Shown here in pieces: positions 34,095 through 42,123 of a stretch of DNA of 64,000 nt. Positions within the stretch are counted from its first letter, which is position 1, and every line of letters starts with the position of its first letter. Origin of the DNA: Cyanobium sp. CZS25K (lineage in GTDB: Bacteria > Cyanobacteriota > Cyanobacteriia > PCC-6307 > Cyanobiaceae); contig JAUCZB010000001.1 of assembly GCA_030373325.1 (NCBI GenBank), positions 305,723 to 369,722 on the forward strand, given 5' to 3'. The translations under genes and the position numbers were made by a program. The notes under the pieces are model-generated. The model did not search any database, was not told where the DNA came from, and worked only from the letters and a program-made list of their open reading frames with translations.

Positions 34095-36000
34095 GGCCAC
34101 CCCTCAGCTCCCAGATGCGCAGCGGTTCGGTGCGCCCCTTGATGGGCATTTCTCCCCAGTCGAGCCACTCCAGCGGCAGACCCTTGGGCAGCAGCTCCAC
34201 CGTGCTGGAGGACACCAGCACCCGACAGAGATTGGTCTGACGCTCCTTTTCGAGGCTTTCCAGCCGGGAGGCGCAGTTCACGGCATCGCCGATCACGGCA
34301 TATTCCAACCGCTCGCTGCTGCCCATCGATCCCGCCAGCACGGCCCCGGAATGGACGCCGACGCGCAGTCCCATGGCAGGCAGCCCCTCCTTCTCCAGCT
34401 CCTCATTGAGGCTGGCCACGGCCCGCTGAATGGCCAGGGCGGCATCGATGGCGGCCTTGGCGTCCGCCTGCTCACCGCTGCTCAGGGGGGCGCCGAAGAC
34501 CGCCAGCAGCCCGTCGCCGGTGAACTTGTTGACCATGCCGCCCCGGCGCGTGATCGCCGGCACAAACAGAGCCATGCCCCGGTTCAGCCAGGCGAGCAGC
34601 TCGCCAGGGGTGAGGCGTTCCGACACGCTCGTAAACGAGCAGGTGTCTGACATCAGCACCGTGACCGGCAGCTGGCGCCCCTCGAAGCGACCGTCGCTGA
34701 GCAGCCCATCCCGCTGGTTCCAGAGCTGGCGGGCGACGGCCGGGGAGGTGGTCTGGCCGAGCAGCCGTTCGATCTGCTGGCGTTGCTTCTGGCTGGAGGC
34801 GCCCCGGCGCACCCAGGCCGCACCGGCCATGGCGATCAGCCCGGTGAGGGGCAGGCTCAACCCGACCCAGACGAAGTTGTAGAGCAGCAGCACGGCCCCT
34901 CCGACCATCAGGGCGGCCACCAGCAGCACCACGATCACGCTGCGGCGCAGCAGACGGAAGGCTTCCCCCAGCACGATCCCCAGCACCACCGCGAACACTT
35001 CGGCAACACGCTCCACCCAGCCCGGCAGCGTGCGCAGGCGCCGGGGGTCGCCGGCCACATAGCGGTCCATCAGGCCAGCCAGGCGATGGGCATGGATCTC
35101 GACACCGGGCACCAGCAGCTGCCTGGCCCCGAGGGCGGAGCGGGTCTGGGGCACGGGGAACAGATCCCGCAGGCTCGGAGCGGTGCTGCCGATCAGCACG
35201 ATGTGGCCGCGGATCTGGTCTTTGGGGATCGGCCTGCGGCCGAGCACATCCTGGAGATTCCAGAGGTGAAAGCTGCCGACCTGGTGGAAGGACAGCATCT
35301 GCTGGAAGCCGGCGGCATCCAGATGGTCGTAGCCCCCGGAGGCCGGATCCAGCCAGGGGCCCGGCTCGCTTCCTTTCTCGAGCCGCTGCCGCAGGCTTCG
35401 CTGGCCCTTGCCAACCTCCAGCAGGCGCAGGGGCAGGGACACGGTGGCTTCGTCCTGGCCGGCCACATGCACCAGATCACGCCGAATCACCCCATCGGCA
35501 TCCAGCACCAGGTCGTTGAAACCGCGCCGATCGGGCGGCGTGCCCGGCACCGGGCCGATGGCTTCGGCCACGTTGAAGATCGAAACGAGGCGAGGATGGG
35601 TTCGGAAGCGATCGCGCAGGCAGGCCTGGTCGGGGCCGACGCCCTGGTCGCGGTAGATGTCGAGGCCGATCGCCACCACCCCTTCGGCGAGGAGCCGGTC
35701 GATCGCTTCGCACAGCACCTTGTCGTCGATGGGGAAGCCGTAGGTGGCGAGGTCCGATTCGTCGATGCCGATGATCGTGATCGGCTTGTCGGTGCCGGGC
35801 GGGGCGGGGCGCAGGCTCGTGATCAGGTCGTAGAGCAGCAGGTTCAGGGTTTCGTTGATCGGGCTGCGCTGCAGTGCCAGCAGCAGCAGCCCTGCGGCCG
35901 CATAGGGGACGAGCGAGCGGAGAGCATCGCCCAGTTGGCCCATCCCCAGCTTCGCCAGCAGGGAGGGCAGCCGTGATCCGCGCGACGGTCTGCTGTCCAT
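34048..36000 (-). CDS. CHASE2 - class III nucleotide cyclase (copy 1)
   Basis: Membrane receptor cyclase of 650 residues. It has an N-terminal membrane helix (near 35), an extracytoplasmic CHASE2 domain (about 60-350), three membrane helices (about 360-430) and a class III cyclase domain (about 450-620). Metal aspartates are in VLMSDTCSF and KFTGDGLLAVFG; the lysine of NKFTGD is typical of adenylate specificity, and VNCASRL supplies the Asn and Arg. The residue usually Thr before the VIGD motif is Ala (EYAVIGD), so substrate choice needs testing. Its ATG overlaps the stop of the upstream MscS-CNB channel gene, strongly suggesting a shared function. Confidence 0.9.
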   Translation of the reverse strand: MDSRPSRGSRLPSLLAKLGMGQLGDALRSLVPYAAAGLLLLALQRSPINETLNLLLYDLITSLRPAPPGTDKPITIIGIDESDLATYGFPIDDKVLCEAIDRLLAEGVVAIGLDIYRDQGVGPDQACLRDRFRTHPRLVSIFNVAEAIGPVPGTPPDRRGFNDLVLDADGVIRRDLVHVAGQDEATVSLPLRLLEVGKGQRSLRQRLEKGSEPGPWLDPASGGYDHLDAAGFQQMLSFHQVGSFHLWNLQDVLGRRPIPKDQIRGHIVLIGSTAPSLRDLFPVPQTRSALGARQLLVPGVEIHAHRLAGLMDRYVAGDPRRLRTLPGWVERVAEVFAVVLGIVLGEAFRLLRRSVIVVLLVAALMVGGAVLLLYNFVWVGLSLPLTGLIAMAGAAWVRRGASSQKQRQQIERLLGQTTSPAVARQLWNQRDGLLSDGRFEGRQLPVTVLMSDTCSFTSVSERLTPGELLAWLNRGMALFVPAITRRGGMVNKFTGDGLLAVFGAPLSSGEQADAKAAIDAALAIQRAVASLNEELEKEGLPAMGLRVGVHSGAVLAGSMGSSERLEYAVIGDAVNCASRLESLEKERQTNLCRVLVSSSTVELLPKGLPLEWLDWGEMPIKGRTEPLRIWELRGGLRRDSAPESALATGP

Positions 36001-37481
36001 CAGACGCCCGTGAAGGCCAGGAAGAGCCGTTTCATGGTGTCCAGCAGCGTATGGGATTGTTCCGCGTGCTGTTCGCGATCGAGGCTTTTCAGCTCCGCCT
36101 GCCGCTCCTGCACCATGGCCGCGAAGCGCTCCAGCAGGTCCGGGTTCTCCTCCAGCAGGCCCTTGATGCTCTCCCGGTCCACCTTCAGCAGCAGGCACTC
36201 CTCTAAAGCCCGCACCGTGGCACTGCGCGGGGCGTCCAGGAAGAGGGTCATCTCGCCGAACACCTCGCCCGGCCCCAGCTGGCGCACGGTCACCGTGTGG
36301 CCGGGCTCCACCTCCTTGAGGATCTCCACGGTTCCCCGCAGCAGATGGAACATGGAGCGGCCCTCGGCCCCCTCCTGCACCACCGCCTCGCCGGGTCCGT
36401 AGGCCACCAGGTGGCTGCCTTCGACCAGTGTCTCCAGCTGATCGCCGCTCAGGTCGGCGAACACGCCAGCGTTGGCCAGGGCCTCGCAGCACAGCTCGGG
36501 GGAGGGGCGGGCCGGAAGCTGGGGCCGGTCCCTGGAGCGGCGTGGCTGCAGCTCCCGCACCGGGAAGGGGATGCTCTGGCCTGCGCGGGCCAGGGTATAC
36601 CAGATCTGCTCCAGCAGATCGCTGCGCAGATCGCCGATGGCGGCATCGCCCAGCTCCTGCTGCCACACCTGCAGCTCGTAGGCGATGGAGCTGTCCTGGA
36701 ATTCCTTGACCCGGATGCGGGGGAACGGTTCCCGCAGCACCTTCGGATGCTGCAGCACCACCTTCTCCAGCAGGGCCCTGGCCTGGGCGGGGGGGAGGTC
36801 GTAGTCGAGGCCGACGCTGAAGCGGTTGCTGACGGCGCCTGAGCGGCCCATGTTGCGCAGCACCCGCTCGGTCACCAGGCTGTTGGGCACCACCACCAGA
36901 TGCCCGTCCATGTTGCGGAGCATGGTGTCCCGCCAGCTCACCTGCACCACCACCCCGCGCACCCCCTGATCCAGCTCCAGGAAATCGCCCTCGGTGAAGT
37001 CGTCGCCCAGTTGCAGCTCCAGCCCTGCGAACAGATCCTTGAGCGATTCCTGGGCCGCCAGGCCGATCACCGCGGTGAGCACGGCGGAGGTGGTCACCAG
37101 ACCCACCAGGTCGAGCCGCGCCGACTGCCGCACCAGCACCACGGTGGCCAGGGCACCGCTGCCGAGGGTGAGCAGCTGCATCAGCAGCTGGGGAGGCTGG
37201 CGCCACAGCCCCAGGTGGGCGGGCAGCTGCAGGGTCACCCACAGGGCCATCAGAATGGCGGCATAGGTGAGCAGCAGGTCGTCGGTGAGGCCCACCCACA
37301 CCCGATAGGCCGGAGGCAAACCCTGCAGCGGCAGGGAACTCAGCAGCGCCCAGGCGATGACGGCCAGCAGTGGCATCCGCAGCGGTAGGGCCGGCCATTG
37401 TCTGGTGCGGCAGAGGCGGGCCAGCACCAGCAACCCGGCCATGGCGGCCAGGGCGCCGATCCAGATCTGCAGCAGGGCCAA
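36000..37481 (-). CDS. MscS-type channel with C-terminal cyclic-nucleotide-binding domain
   Basis: A 493-residue small-conductance mechanosensitive channel family protein with about four membrane helices (1-150). The pore-lining/MscS segment includes VIGLAAQESLKDLFAGLEL and GDFTEGDFLEL-type sequence, VSWRDTMLRNMDGHLVVVPNS and a cytoplasmic vestibule. A C-terminal CNB domain spans about 345-470. Its phosphate cassette FGEMTLFLDAPRSATV retains the Glu and Arg that contact cyclic nucleotide. Such fusions are gated or modulated by cyclic nucleotide in known homologues. The gene ends within the start of the CHASE2-cyclase gene (ATGA), giving a channel-cyclase operon. The start is a TTG; no better codon lies upstream. 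Confidence 0.9.
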   Translation of the reverse strand: MALLQIWIGALAAMAGLLVLARLCRTRQWPALPLRMPLLAVIAWALLSSLPLQGLPPAYRVWVGLTDDLLLTYAAILMALWVTLQLPAHLGLWRQPPQLLMQLLTLGSGALATVVLVRQSARLDLVGLVTTSAVLTAVIGLAAQESLKDLFAGLELQLGDDFTEGDFLELDQGVRGVVVQVSWRDTMLRNMDGHLVVVPNSLVTERVLRNMGRSGAVSNRFSVGLDYDLPPAQARALLEKVVLQHPKVLREPFPRIRVKEFQDSSIAYELQVWQQELGDAAIGDLRSDLLEQIWYTLARAGQSIPFPVRELQPRRSRDRPQLPARPSPELCCEALANAGVFADLSGDQLETLVEGSHLVAYGPGEAVVQEGAEGRSMFHLLRGTVEILKEVEPGHTVTVRQLGPGEVFGEMTLFLDAPRSATVRALEECLLLKVDRESIKGLLEENPDLLERFAAMVQERQAELKSLDREQHAEQSHTLLDTMKRLFLAFTGV

Positions 37482-37570
37482 GGCGCTCGCTTCGATCGCC
37501 CCATCCTGACGCCGATTCTGGTGTTCGGCTGTGCTGGTGAGCAGGCTGGGAGGAGTTGTCCCCGAAGGCG

Positions 37571-38281
37571 ATGCCCCCGCTGTCCCTGCGCCCCCTCGTT
37601 GTCCTGCTCGGCCTGGTGGCGATCGGCGCCTGGCCCCGTGCCGCCGTCGCCCAGGCCCAGGTGCAGCTGCGCTGTGACGCCACCCTGCTGGAGGCCAGGG
37701 GCAGCGCCGAACAGGAACGCCCCACCCGCCGGCTCTCGTTCTCCCTGGCCCTGGAGGCGGAGGCCGCCTCGGCCGATGGGGCCCTCCAGAGCCTGCAGCA
37801 GCGCCTGGCGGCGGTGCGGCAGGCCCTGCAACGGCAGCAGGTGGAGGCTCTGCGGGTCACCTCGCCGAGCACCTGGCAGCGCCCCGCCGATCGCCACCGG
37901 CCGGCGGCGGTGACGGCCACGCTGCAGGTCAGCGGCCGGCTGCAGCCCCAGCGGCTGCAGGCCCTGATCCGGGAGGTGGGCGCCCTGCCCGGGGTGCGGC
38001 TGGCGCCGGTGGGCACCGAAGCCGACCGCGGCCAGGACGCGGCGGTGCGGCGCCAGCTGCTGAGGGGGGCCTACCAGGATGCCCTCGACCAGGCCCGGGA
38101 AGTGGCCGCCGCGGTGGGCCTCAGCCAGCTCTCCCCCCTGGAGGTGCAGCTGGACGGCAACGACCTGCGGCCGATGCTGATGCGGACCGTCGCCGCCGAT
38201 GCCGCACCGCCCTTCGATCCGGCCGAGCTGGCGCTGCCCAAGGACCGGTTGAGCCTGCTGGTGCGTTTCTGCGCGCGCTGA
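37571..38281 (+). CDS. SIMPL-domain (DUF541) exported protein
   Basis: A 236-residue protein with an N-terminal signal sequence (VVLLGLVAIGAWPRAAVAQAQ) and a SIMPL domain: CDATLLEARGSAEQE, ATLQVSGRLQPQRLQALI, and AYQDALDQAREVAAAVGLSQLS. Family function is poorly known; members are periplasmic or surface proteins. I chose ATG at 37571 over a TTG at 37556. It is divergent from the MscS-CNB gene and is followed closely by two FecR-like genes in the same direction. A SIMPL fragment also occurs at 59839. Confidence 0.82.
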   Translation: MPPLSLRPLVVLLGLVAIGAWPRAAVAQAQVQLRCDATLLEARGSAEQERPTRRLSFSLALEAEAASADGALQSLQQRLAAVRQALQRQQVEALRVTSPSTWQRPADRHRPAAVTATLQVSGRLQPQRLQALIREVGALPGVRLAPVGTEADRGQDAAVRRQLLRGAYQDALDQAREVAAAVGLSQLSPLEVQLDGNDLRPMLMRTVAADAAPPFDPAELALPKDRLSLLVRFCAR

Positions 38282-38316
38282 GCAGAATGGGCCATCCGGA
38301 CCGGAGCCTTGAGCCC

Positions 38317-39036
38317 ATGCGCCGCAGCAGCCTGCCGAGCCTCTCGTTGGTGCCGATCCTCGTGCTCCTGGTCGGTCCGGCCCTGCGCCCGCTGCCGGTG
38401 CAGGCCTCCGAGAGCGCGGTGGTGCAGGAGATCCTCGATGGCCATGAGCTCTTCATCGACGGCAGGACCGCCAAGGTGAAGCAGAAGGCCACCGCCCCCC
38501 AGAAGCTCAGCACCCAGAACAGCCGGGGCCAGATCCGTTTCGACACGGGCGCCGCCGGCCGCCTCAACCGTTTCTCCCAGCTCAAGCTGGGCCAGGGCTG
38601 CTTCCTGATCGAGCAGGGCCAGATCCTGGTCTCCGGCAAGCAGAGCGGCTGCACCCGCTCCGCCCGACTGAGCGTGCGGGGCACCAACTACCTGGTCGAC
38701 GTCAACGAATCGGGGGAGGCGGAGATCTCCGTGCTGGAGGGGTCGGTGGAGGTGGAGCCGCTCGCCGATGGGGAGCCCACCGGTCAACCGGCCACCACGG
38801 TGGAGGCGGGGCAGAAGCTGCGGCTTTCGGCCAGGGGTGTGGTGATGGCGATCCTGGGGCTCACCACAGGCGACTACAACGACATCCTGGGCGGCCCCCT
38901 GTTCCAGGGGTTCCGGGTGCCGTTGCCGGCCTATGGCTCTCTGGAGAGCTACATCCGCTCCAGGGTCCCGGGCGTCAACCTGCCCGTGCCGATCAGCCCT
39001 CCGTCGCTGCCCTTCGGTCTGCCGCGCTTCTTCTGA
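38317..39036 (+). CDS. FecR-like exported protein (tandem copy 1)
   Basis: A 239-residue predicted periplasmic protein: signal peptide (LSLVPILVLLVG...VQAS), then a FecR-type beta domain with AAGRLNRFSQLKLGQGC, GQILVSGKQSGCTRS, SVRGTNYLVDV and SVLEGSVEV. It resembles the N-terminal half of the next gene closely, so the pair arose by tandem duplication. No anti-sigma-factor N-terminus or sigma gene is present, so the classical iron-citrate FecR role does not apply. FecR proteins near CHASE2-cyclases suggest a role in envelope signalling (inference). ATG at 38287 is an alternative start. Confidence 0.82.
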   Translation: MRRSSLPSLSLVPILVLLVGPALRPLPVQASESAVVQEILDGHELFIDGRTAKVKQKATAPQKLSTQNSRGQIRFDTGAAGRLNRFSQLKLGQGCFLIEQGQILVSGKQSGCTRSARLSVRGTNYLVDVNESGEAEISVLEGSVEVEPLADGEPTGQPATTVEAGQKLRLSARGVVMAILGLTTGDYNDILGGPLFQGFRVPLPAYGSLESYIRSRVPGVNLPVPISPPSLPFGLPRFF

Positions 39037-39040
39037 GCCT

Positions 39041-40135
39041 GTGATACGCACGGACTTGCTCCTGCTGACGGCGTTGTGGTCGGCCGTGGCCTGGCCCGCC
39101 GCCAGCCCGGCCAGCCCGGGGAAGGCCGCCGTGGTGCAGGAGATCCTTGACGGCAACGAGCTGTTCATCGAACGGCGTCGGGCCCATCTGCAGGAGAAGG
39201 CGTTCGTGCCCGAGCTGGTCCGTACCCGGAACAGCCGGGGCCAGCTGGGCTTCGCCAACGGTGCTGCCGGCCGCCTCAACCGGTTCACCCAGCTGCGCCT
39301 GGGCAGCAGCTGCTTTCTGCTCAGCCAGGGGCAGATCCTGGTGTCCGGCCAGCAGAACGGCTGCACCCGCTCCTCGCGTCTGAGCACCCGGGGGACCAAC
39401 TACCTCATCACCCTGCTCGACGACGGCGCGTCCGAGGTGGCGGTCCTGGAGGGTTCGCTCGATCTCCAGGGTCTCAGGGAGGGCGTACCGGTCGACGAGG
39501 AGCCGCTCTCCGTGGCTGGAGGGAACAGGGTGCGGCTGTCCAGTGAGGGGAGGGTGATCTGGCAACGACCTCTCACGGCGGCGGACTATGCCGCCATCCT
39601 CCAGGGACCGCTTTTCCAGGGGTTCACCGAGCCGCTGCCTGGCATGCCTGCGCTGGAGGCCTTCCTGAGGCGTCGCTTCCCCGGGGTGCTCCCCCCCACT
39701 CCCAGCGAAACGATCAGCAGCGATCCCCTGGTGGAGCGCATCAACCGGATCCGTCAGCAGAGCGGGCGCCCACCCATGCAACCCCTTCCGGCGGAGCTGG
39801 CGGCCCAGAACGCTACCTATCTGGCACCGGTGCTGGAGGGGCTGCTGACCAGCTCCGACTGCGACCACGACCGTTCCCGCTGGGAGACCTTCCAGAGCCG
39901 GATGGCCTCGACGGCGAACCTGATGCCCACCAGTGAGGTGATCGCCTGCCCGATGCCGGCTGGCTCCTGGAACCCTGATGTCATCGTTTCACGCTGGATG
40001 GGCTCGCCGCTGCACATCCAGATCCTCATCAACCGGCCCAGAGCCCGTTTCATCGACTGTGTAAAGCTGGTCCGGTCAGGGCGGGCCGTCGGCATCTGCA
40101 CCCTCTGGAGTCCCGTTTCGGGACATGCTCCCTAG
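39041..40135 (+). CDS. FecR-like protein with CAP-like C-terminal domain (tandem copy 2)
   Basis: A 364-residue exported protein. After a signal-like N-terminus (LLLLTALWSAVAWPAASPA) the FecR-type domain repeats copy 1 (VVQEILDGNELFIE, GRLNRF, GQILVSGQQNGCTRSSRLSTRGTNYL). From about residue 225 a different domain starts: LVERINRIRQQSGRPPMQ..., then SEVIACPM and VIVSRWMGSPLHIQILI. This matches the pattern of CAP/SCP-PR1 domains (NxxR motif, W-SPxH motif). The fusion is unusual. GTG at 39041 is the start; longer readings overlap the previous gene out of frame. It is separated from copy 1 by 4 bases. Confidence 0.82.
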   Translation: MIRTDLLLLTALWSAVAWPAASPASPGKAAVVQEILDGNELFIERRRAHLQEKAFVPELVRTRNSRGQLGFANGAAGRLNRFTQLRLGSSCFLLSQGQILVSGQQNGCTRSSRLSTRGTNYLITLLDDGASEVAVLEGSLDLQGLREGVPVDEEPLSVAGGNRVRLSSEGRVIWQRPLTAADYAAILQGPLFQGFTEPLPGMPALEAFLRRRFPGVLPPTPSETISSDPLVERINRIRQQSGRPPMQPLPAELAAQNATYLAPVLEGLLTSSDCDHDRSRWETFQSRMASTANLMPTSEVIACPMPAGSWNPDVIVSRWMGSPLHIQILINRPRARFIDCVKLVRSGRAVGICTLWSPVSGHAP

Positions 40136-41946
40136 GACGAGATCGAAGGGACACTTTCCAGGACCCTGCCCATCTCCAGATATCCCTCTTGTTCGACCTT
40201 GTCGTGAGCGGCCCAGTCGAGAAGTCCCACCTCCGTGAGATTGGGCTTCAACATCAGATCGGCAAAGACCTCCTCGACGTCCGACTGGCTGCGCGCTGAG
40301 CAGAGCATCGACTGCATGATCGTTACCGTGATGGGTGGAAGCTCACGGAATGCCAGTCCGATGCGATCCAGTAGTTTCATGATCCAGGCGTTCATTTCTC
40401 CCGTGCGAACCAGCTGTCGCTGATGAATGCCGTGATCCAGGGATATGGCGATCACCTTGCCTGAAGTGTGTCTTCGTGCTTCGAAAATCGGGAGATTATT
40501 GAGAACGGCCCCATCCACGTAAAGCCCTCCATCCGGCATCGACACGGGTGGAGCCATGCCTGGTATCGACATGCTTGCAAGCACCGTGCTCATGAGGGAT
40601 TGGTTGTGCCAGTAGGTCATCGTGTTGGTCGTGATGTTGACGGAGCCTGCGCGGAAGGGAATCCACGTATCGCCCACGTCGTGATGCTTCAATAGGGCTT
40701 CAATTCGACGCATTCCCTTGTTGTAGCGAAACAGGGAATGCACCGGCAGGGTGGGAGAATAGGGCGACTGATCGACGAAGATGGATAACAGTTCTCGGCG
40801 AACTTCTTCGACGGAGCGCTCGAGGGCGTAAAGGCTTCCGATCAAGGCTCCAATGCTGACCCCATAGATCATGTCGATGTCCAAGGCCTGCTTTTCCTCC
40901 AGGGCTTTAAGCGCCCCTACATGGGCAAACCCTTTGGCGCCGCCGCCACCAAGTACAAGAATATTGGCTTTGCCGAGAATGCAGCGGGCGACGCGAAGAA
41001 AGTCTGCGGAGCTCGCTAGTCGGGCATTGTAGAGAAAGCGTAAGCCCTTCAATTCGGTGCTATTCTCTAGTCTGTCTGGATGGATCTGGTCGTCAGGCCA
41101 GACTCTCAAGACGTCGATCATCATCTCTGGGCTGTCGACATCTTCTCGCCTGAGCTGGTTGCCATTGCAGATCAGAAGAAAGCAGCCCACGAGTGGGCGT
41201 ACGGCGGAATGAATCCTGTCGATTCGATCAACCAGAAAGACCGTCGGACGATGGTCCTGAACTGCACTGATCATTGAGCTGGTCTGCTCCAGCTCAGGCC
41301 AGTCCTGATGGCGATGATCAACGACCTCGATGGCGCCCATGGCTGCGAAGGCCGCGATCAGCGCCGTGAAGCTGGGCTCGACGTCGTGGCTCAGTTCCGC
41401 TGATGGTGCCACCACCAACACCATCGGCTGAACGGCCAGATCTTCGTGCCGTCCATGGGAGGCGGCCATCGCGAGCTGGCGGATCAGGCGTCGCTGCAGG
41501 AAGGGGAAGGTGGTCAGCAGACGGTCCAGGGTCCGCTGGTCGATCACCACCAGCAGGCAATCGGTGATGGCTTCGGCCTTGGCCGATCTCGGTTCTCCGC
41601 AGAGCAGGGCGTACTCGCCGATCAGATTGCCACGACTGGCCTTACGGAAAAGCCGACGCTCCATGCCGAGATCGGTTCGATACAGCCCGAGGATGCCCTG
41701 GACGATCAGGTACGCATGGTCGCCGTCCTCGCCCTGCTCGAACAGGCAGTCGCCGGCCTGAAGGCTGCGACAGTGCAGGGCTTCGGCATCCAGTTGGGAC
41801 GGGTCCAGGCCGGCCAGCAGGGGGGAGGCGGCGAACGCTTCGGCGATGACATCCCGGAGTGGGGCTGGGCAGCGGGTGGTTCCTTGATCGAGGTCGGCGG
41901 TATTCATGGCGGCTGGGCTGTCGTTCCCGAAGGCGTTCTGAGTCAT
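40132..41946 (-). CDS. Cyclic-nucleotide-binding patatin-like phospholipase
   Basis: A 604-residue fusion resembling bacterial neuropathy-target-esterase homologues. A CNB domain (about 30-150) has an intact phosphate cassette, IGEYALLCGEPRSAKA. A Rossmann-like linker follows (about 170-310), then a patatin domain with oxyanion loop GGGGAKG at 333-339, nucleophile S364 in GVSIG and the catalytic Asp D478 in DGA. It would release fatty acids from membrane phospholipids, possibly under cyclic-nucleotide control. The ATG at 41946 was chosen; sequence upstream in frame is antisense to the divergent CHASE2-cyclase 177 bases away. Base composition is lower in GC than the neighbours in its 3' half. 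Confidence 0.9.
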   Translation of the reverse strand: MTQNAFGNDSPAAMNTADLDQGTTRCPAPLRDVIAEAFAASPLLAGLDPSQLDAEALHCRSLQAGDCLFEQGEDGDHAYLIVQGILGLYRTDLGMERRLFRKASRGNLIGEYALLCGEPRSAKAEAITDCLLVVIDQRTLDRLLTTFPFLQRRLIRQLAMAASHGRHEDLAVQPMVLVVAPSAELSHDVEPSFTALIAAFAAMGAIEVVDHRHQDWPELEQTSSMISAVQDHRPTVFLVDRIDRIHSAVRPLVGCFLLICNGNQLRREDVDSPEMMIDVLRVWPDDQIHPDRLENSTELKGLRFLYNARLASSADFLRVARCILGKANILVLGGGGAKGFAHVGALKALEEKQALDIDMIYGVSIGALIGSLYALERSVEEVRRELLSIFVDQSPYSPTLPVHSLFRYNKGMRRIEALLKHHDVGDTWIPFRAGSVNITTNTMTYWHNQSLMSTVLASMSIPGMAPPVSMPDGGLYVDGAVLNNLPIFEARRHTSGKVIAISLDHGIHQRQLVRTGEMNAWIMKLLDRIGLAFRELPPITVTIMQSMLCSARSQSDVEEVFADLMLKPNLTEVGLLDWAAHDKVEQEGYLEMGRVLESVPSISS

Positions 41947-42123
41947 GGTGCGGGCCGGTGCTGCGTGCCGGCGGACGGGAGCCATCGGTGGCGCGGTGAA
42001 CCACCCCTCCCCCTTCTCCATGATCGGTTCAAGGTCACCGAGAGGTTCAGAGGCCAAGGCCTGCTTCACCGATGATGGCCTTCTGCATCGCGCTCTCGCC
42101 GGCGCACGGGAGGGTTCATCGAG

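Noticed and set aside
36001..38016. Extension of the CHASE2-cyclase frame across the MscS gene
   Set aside because: It overlaps the whole MscS-CNB coding region out of frame; the cyclase begins at the ATG overlapping the channel stop.
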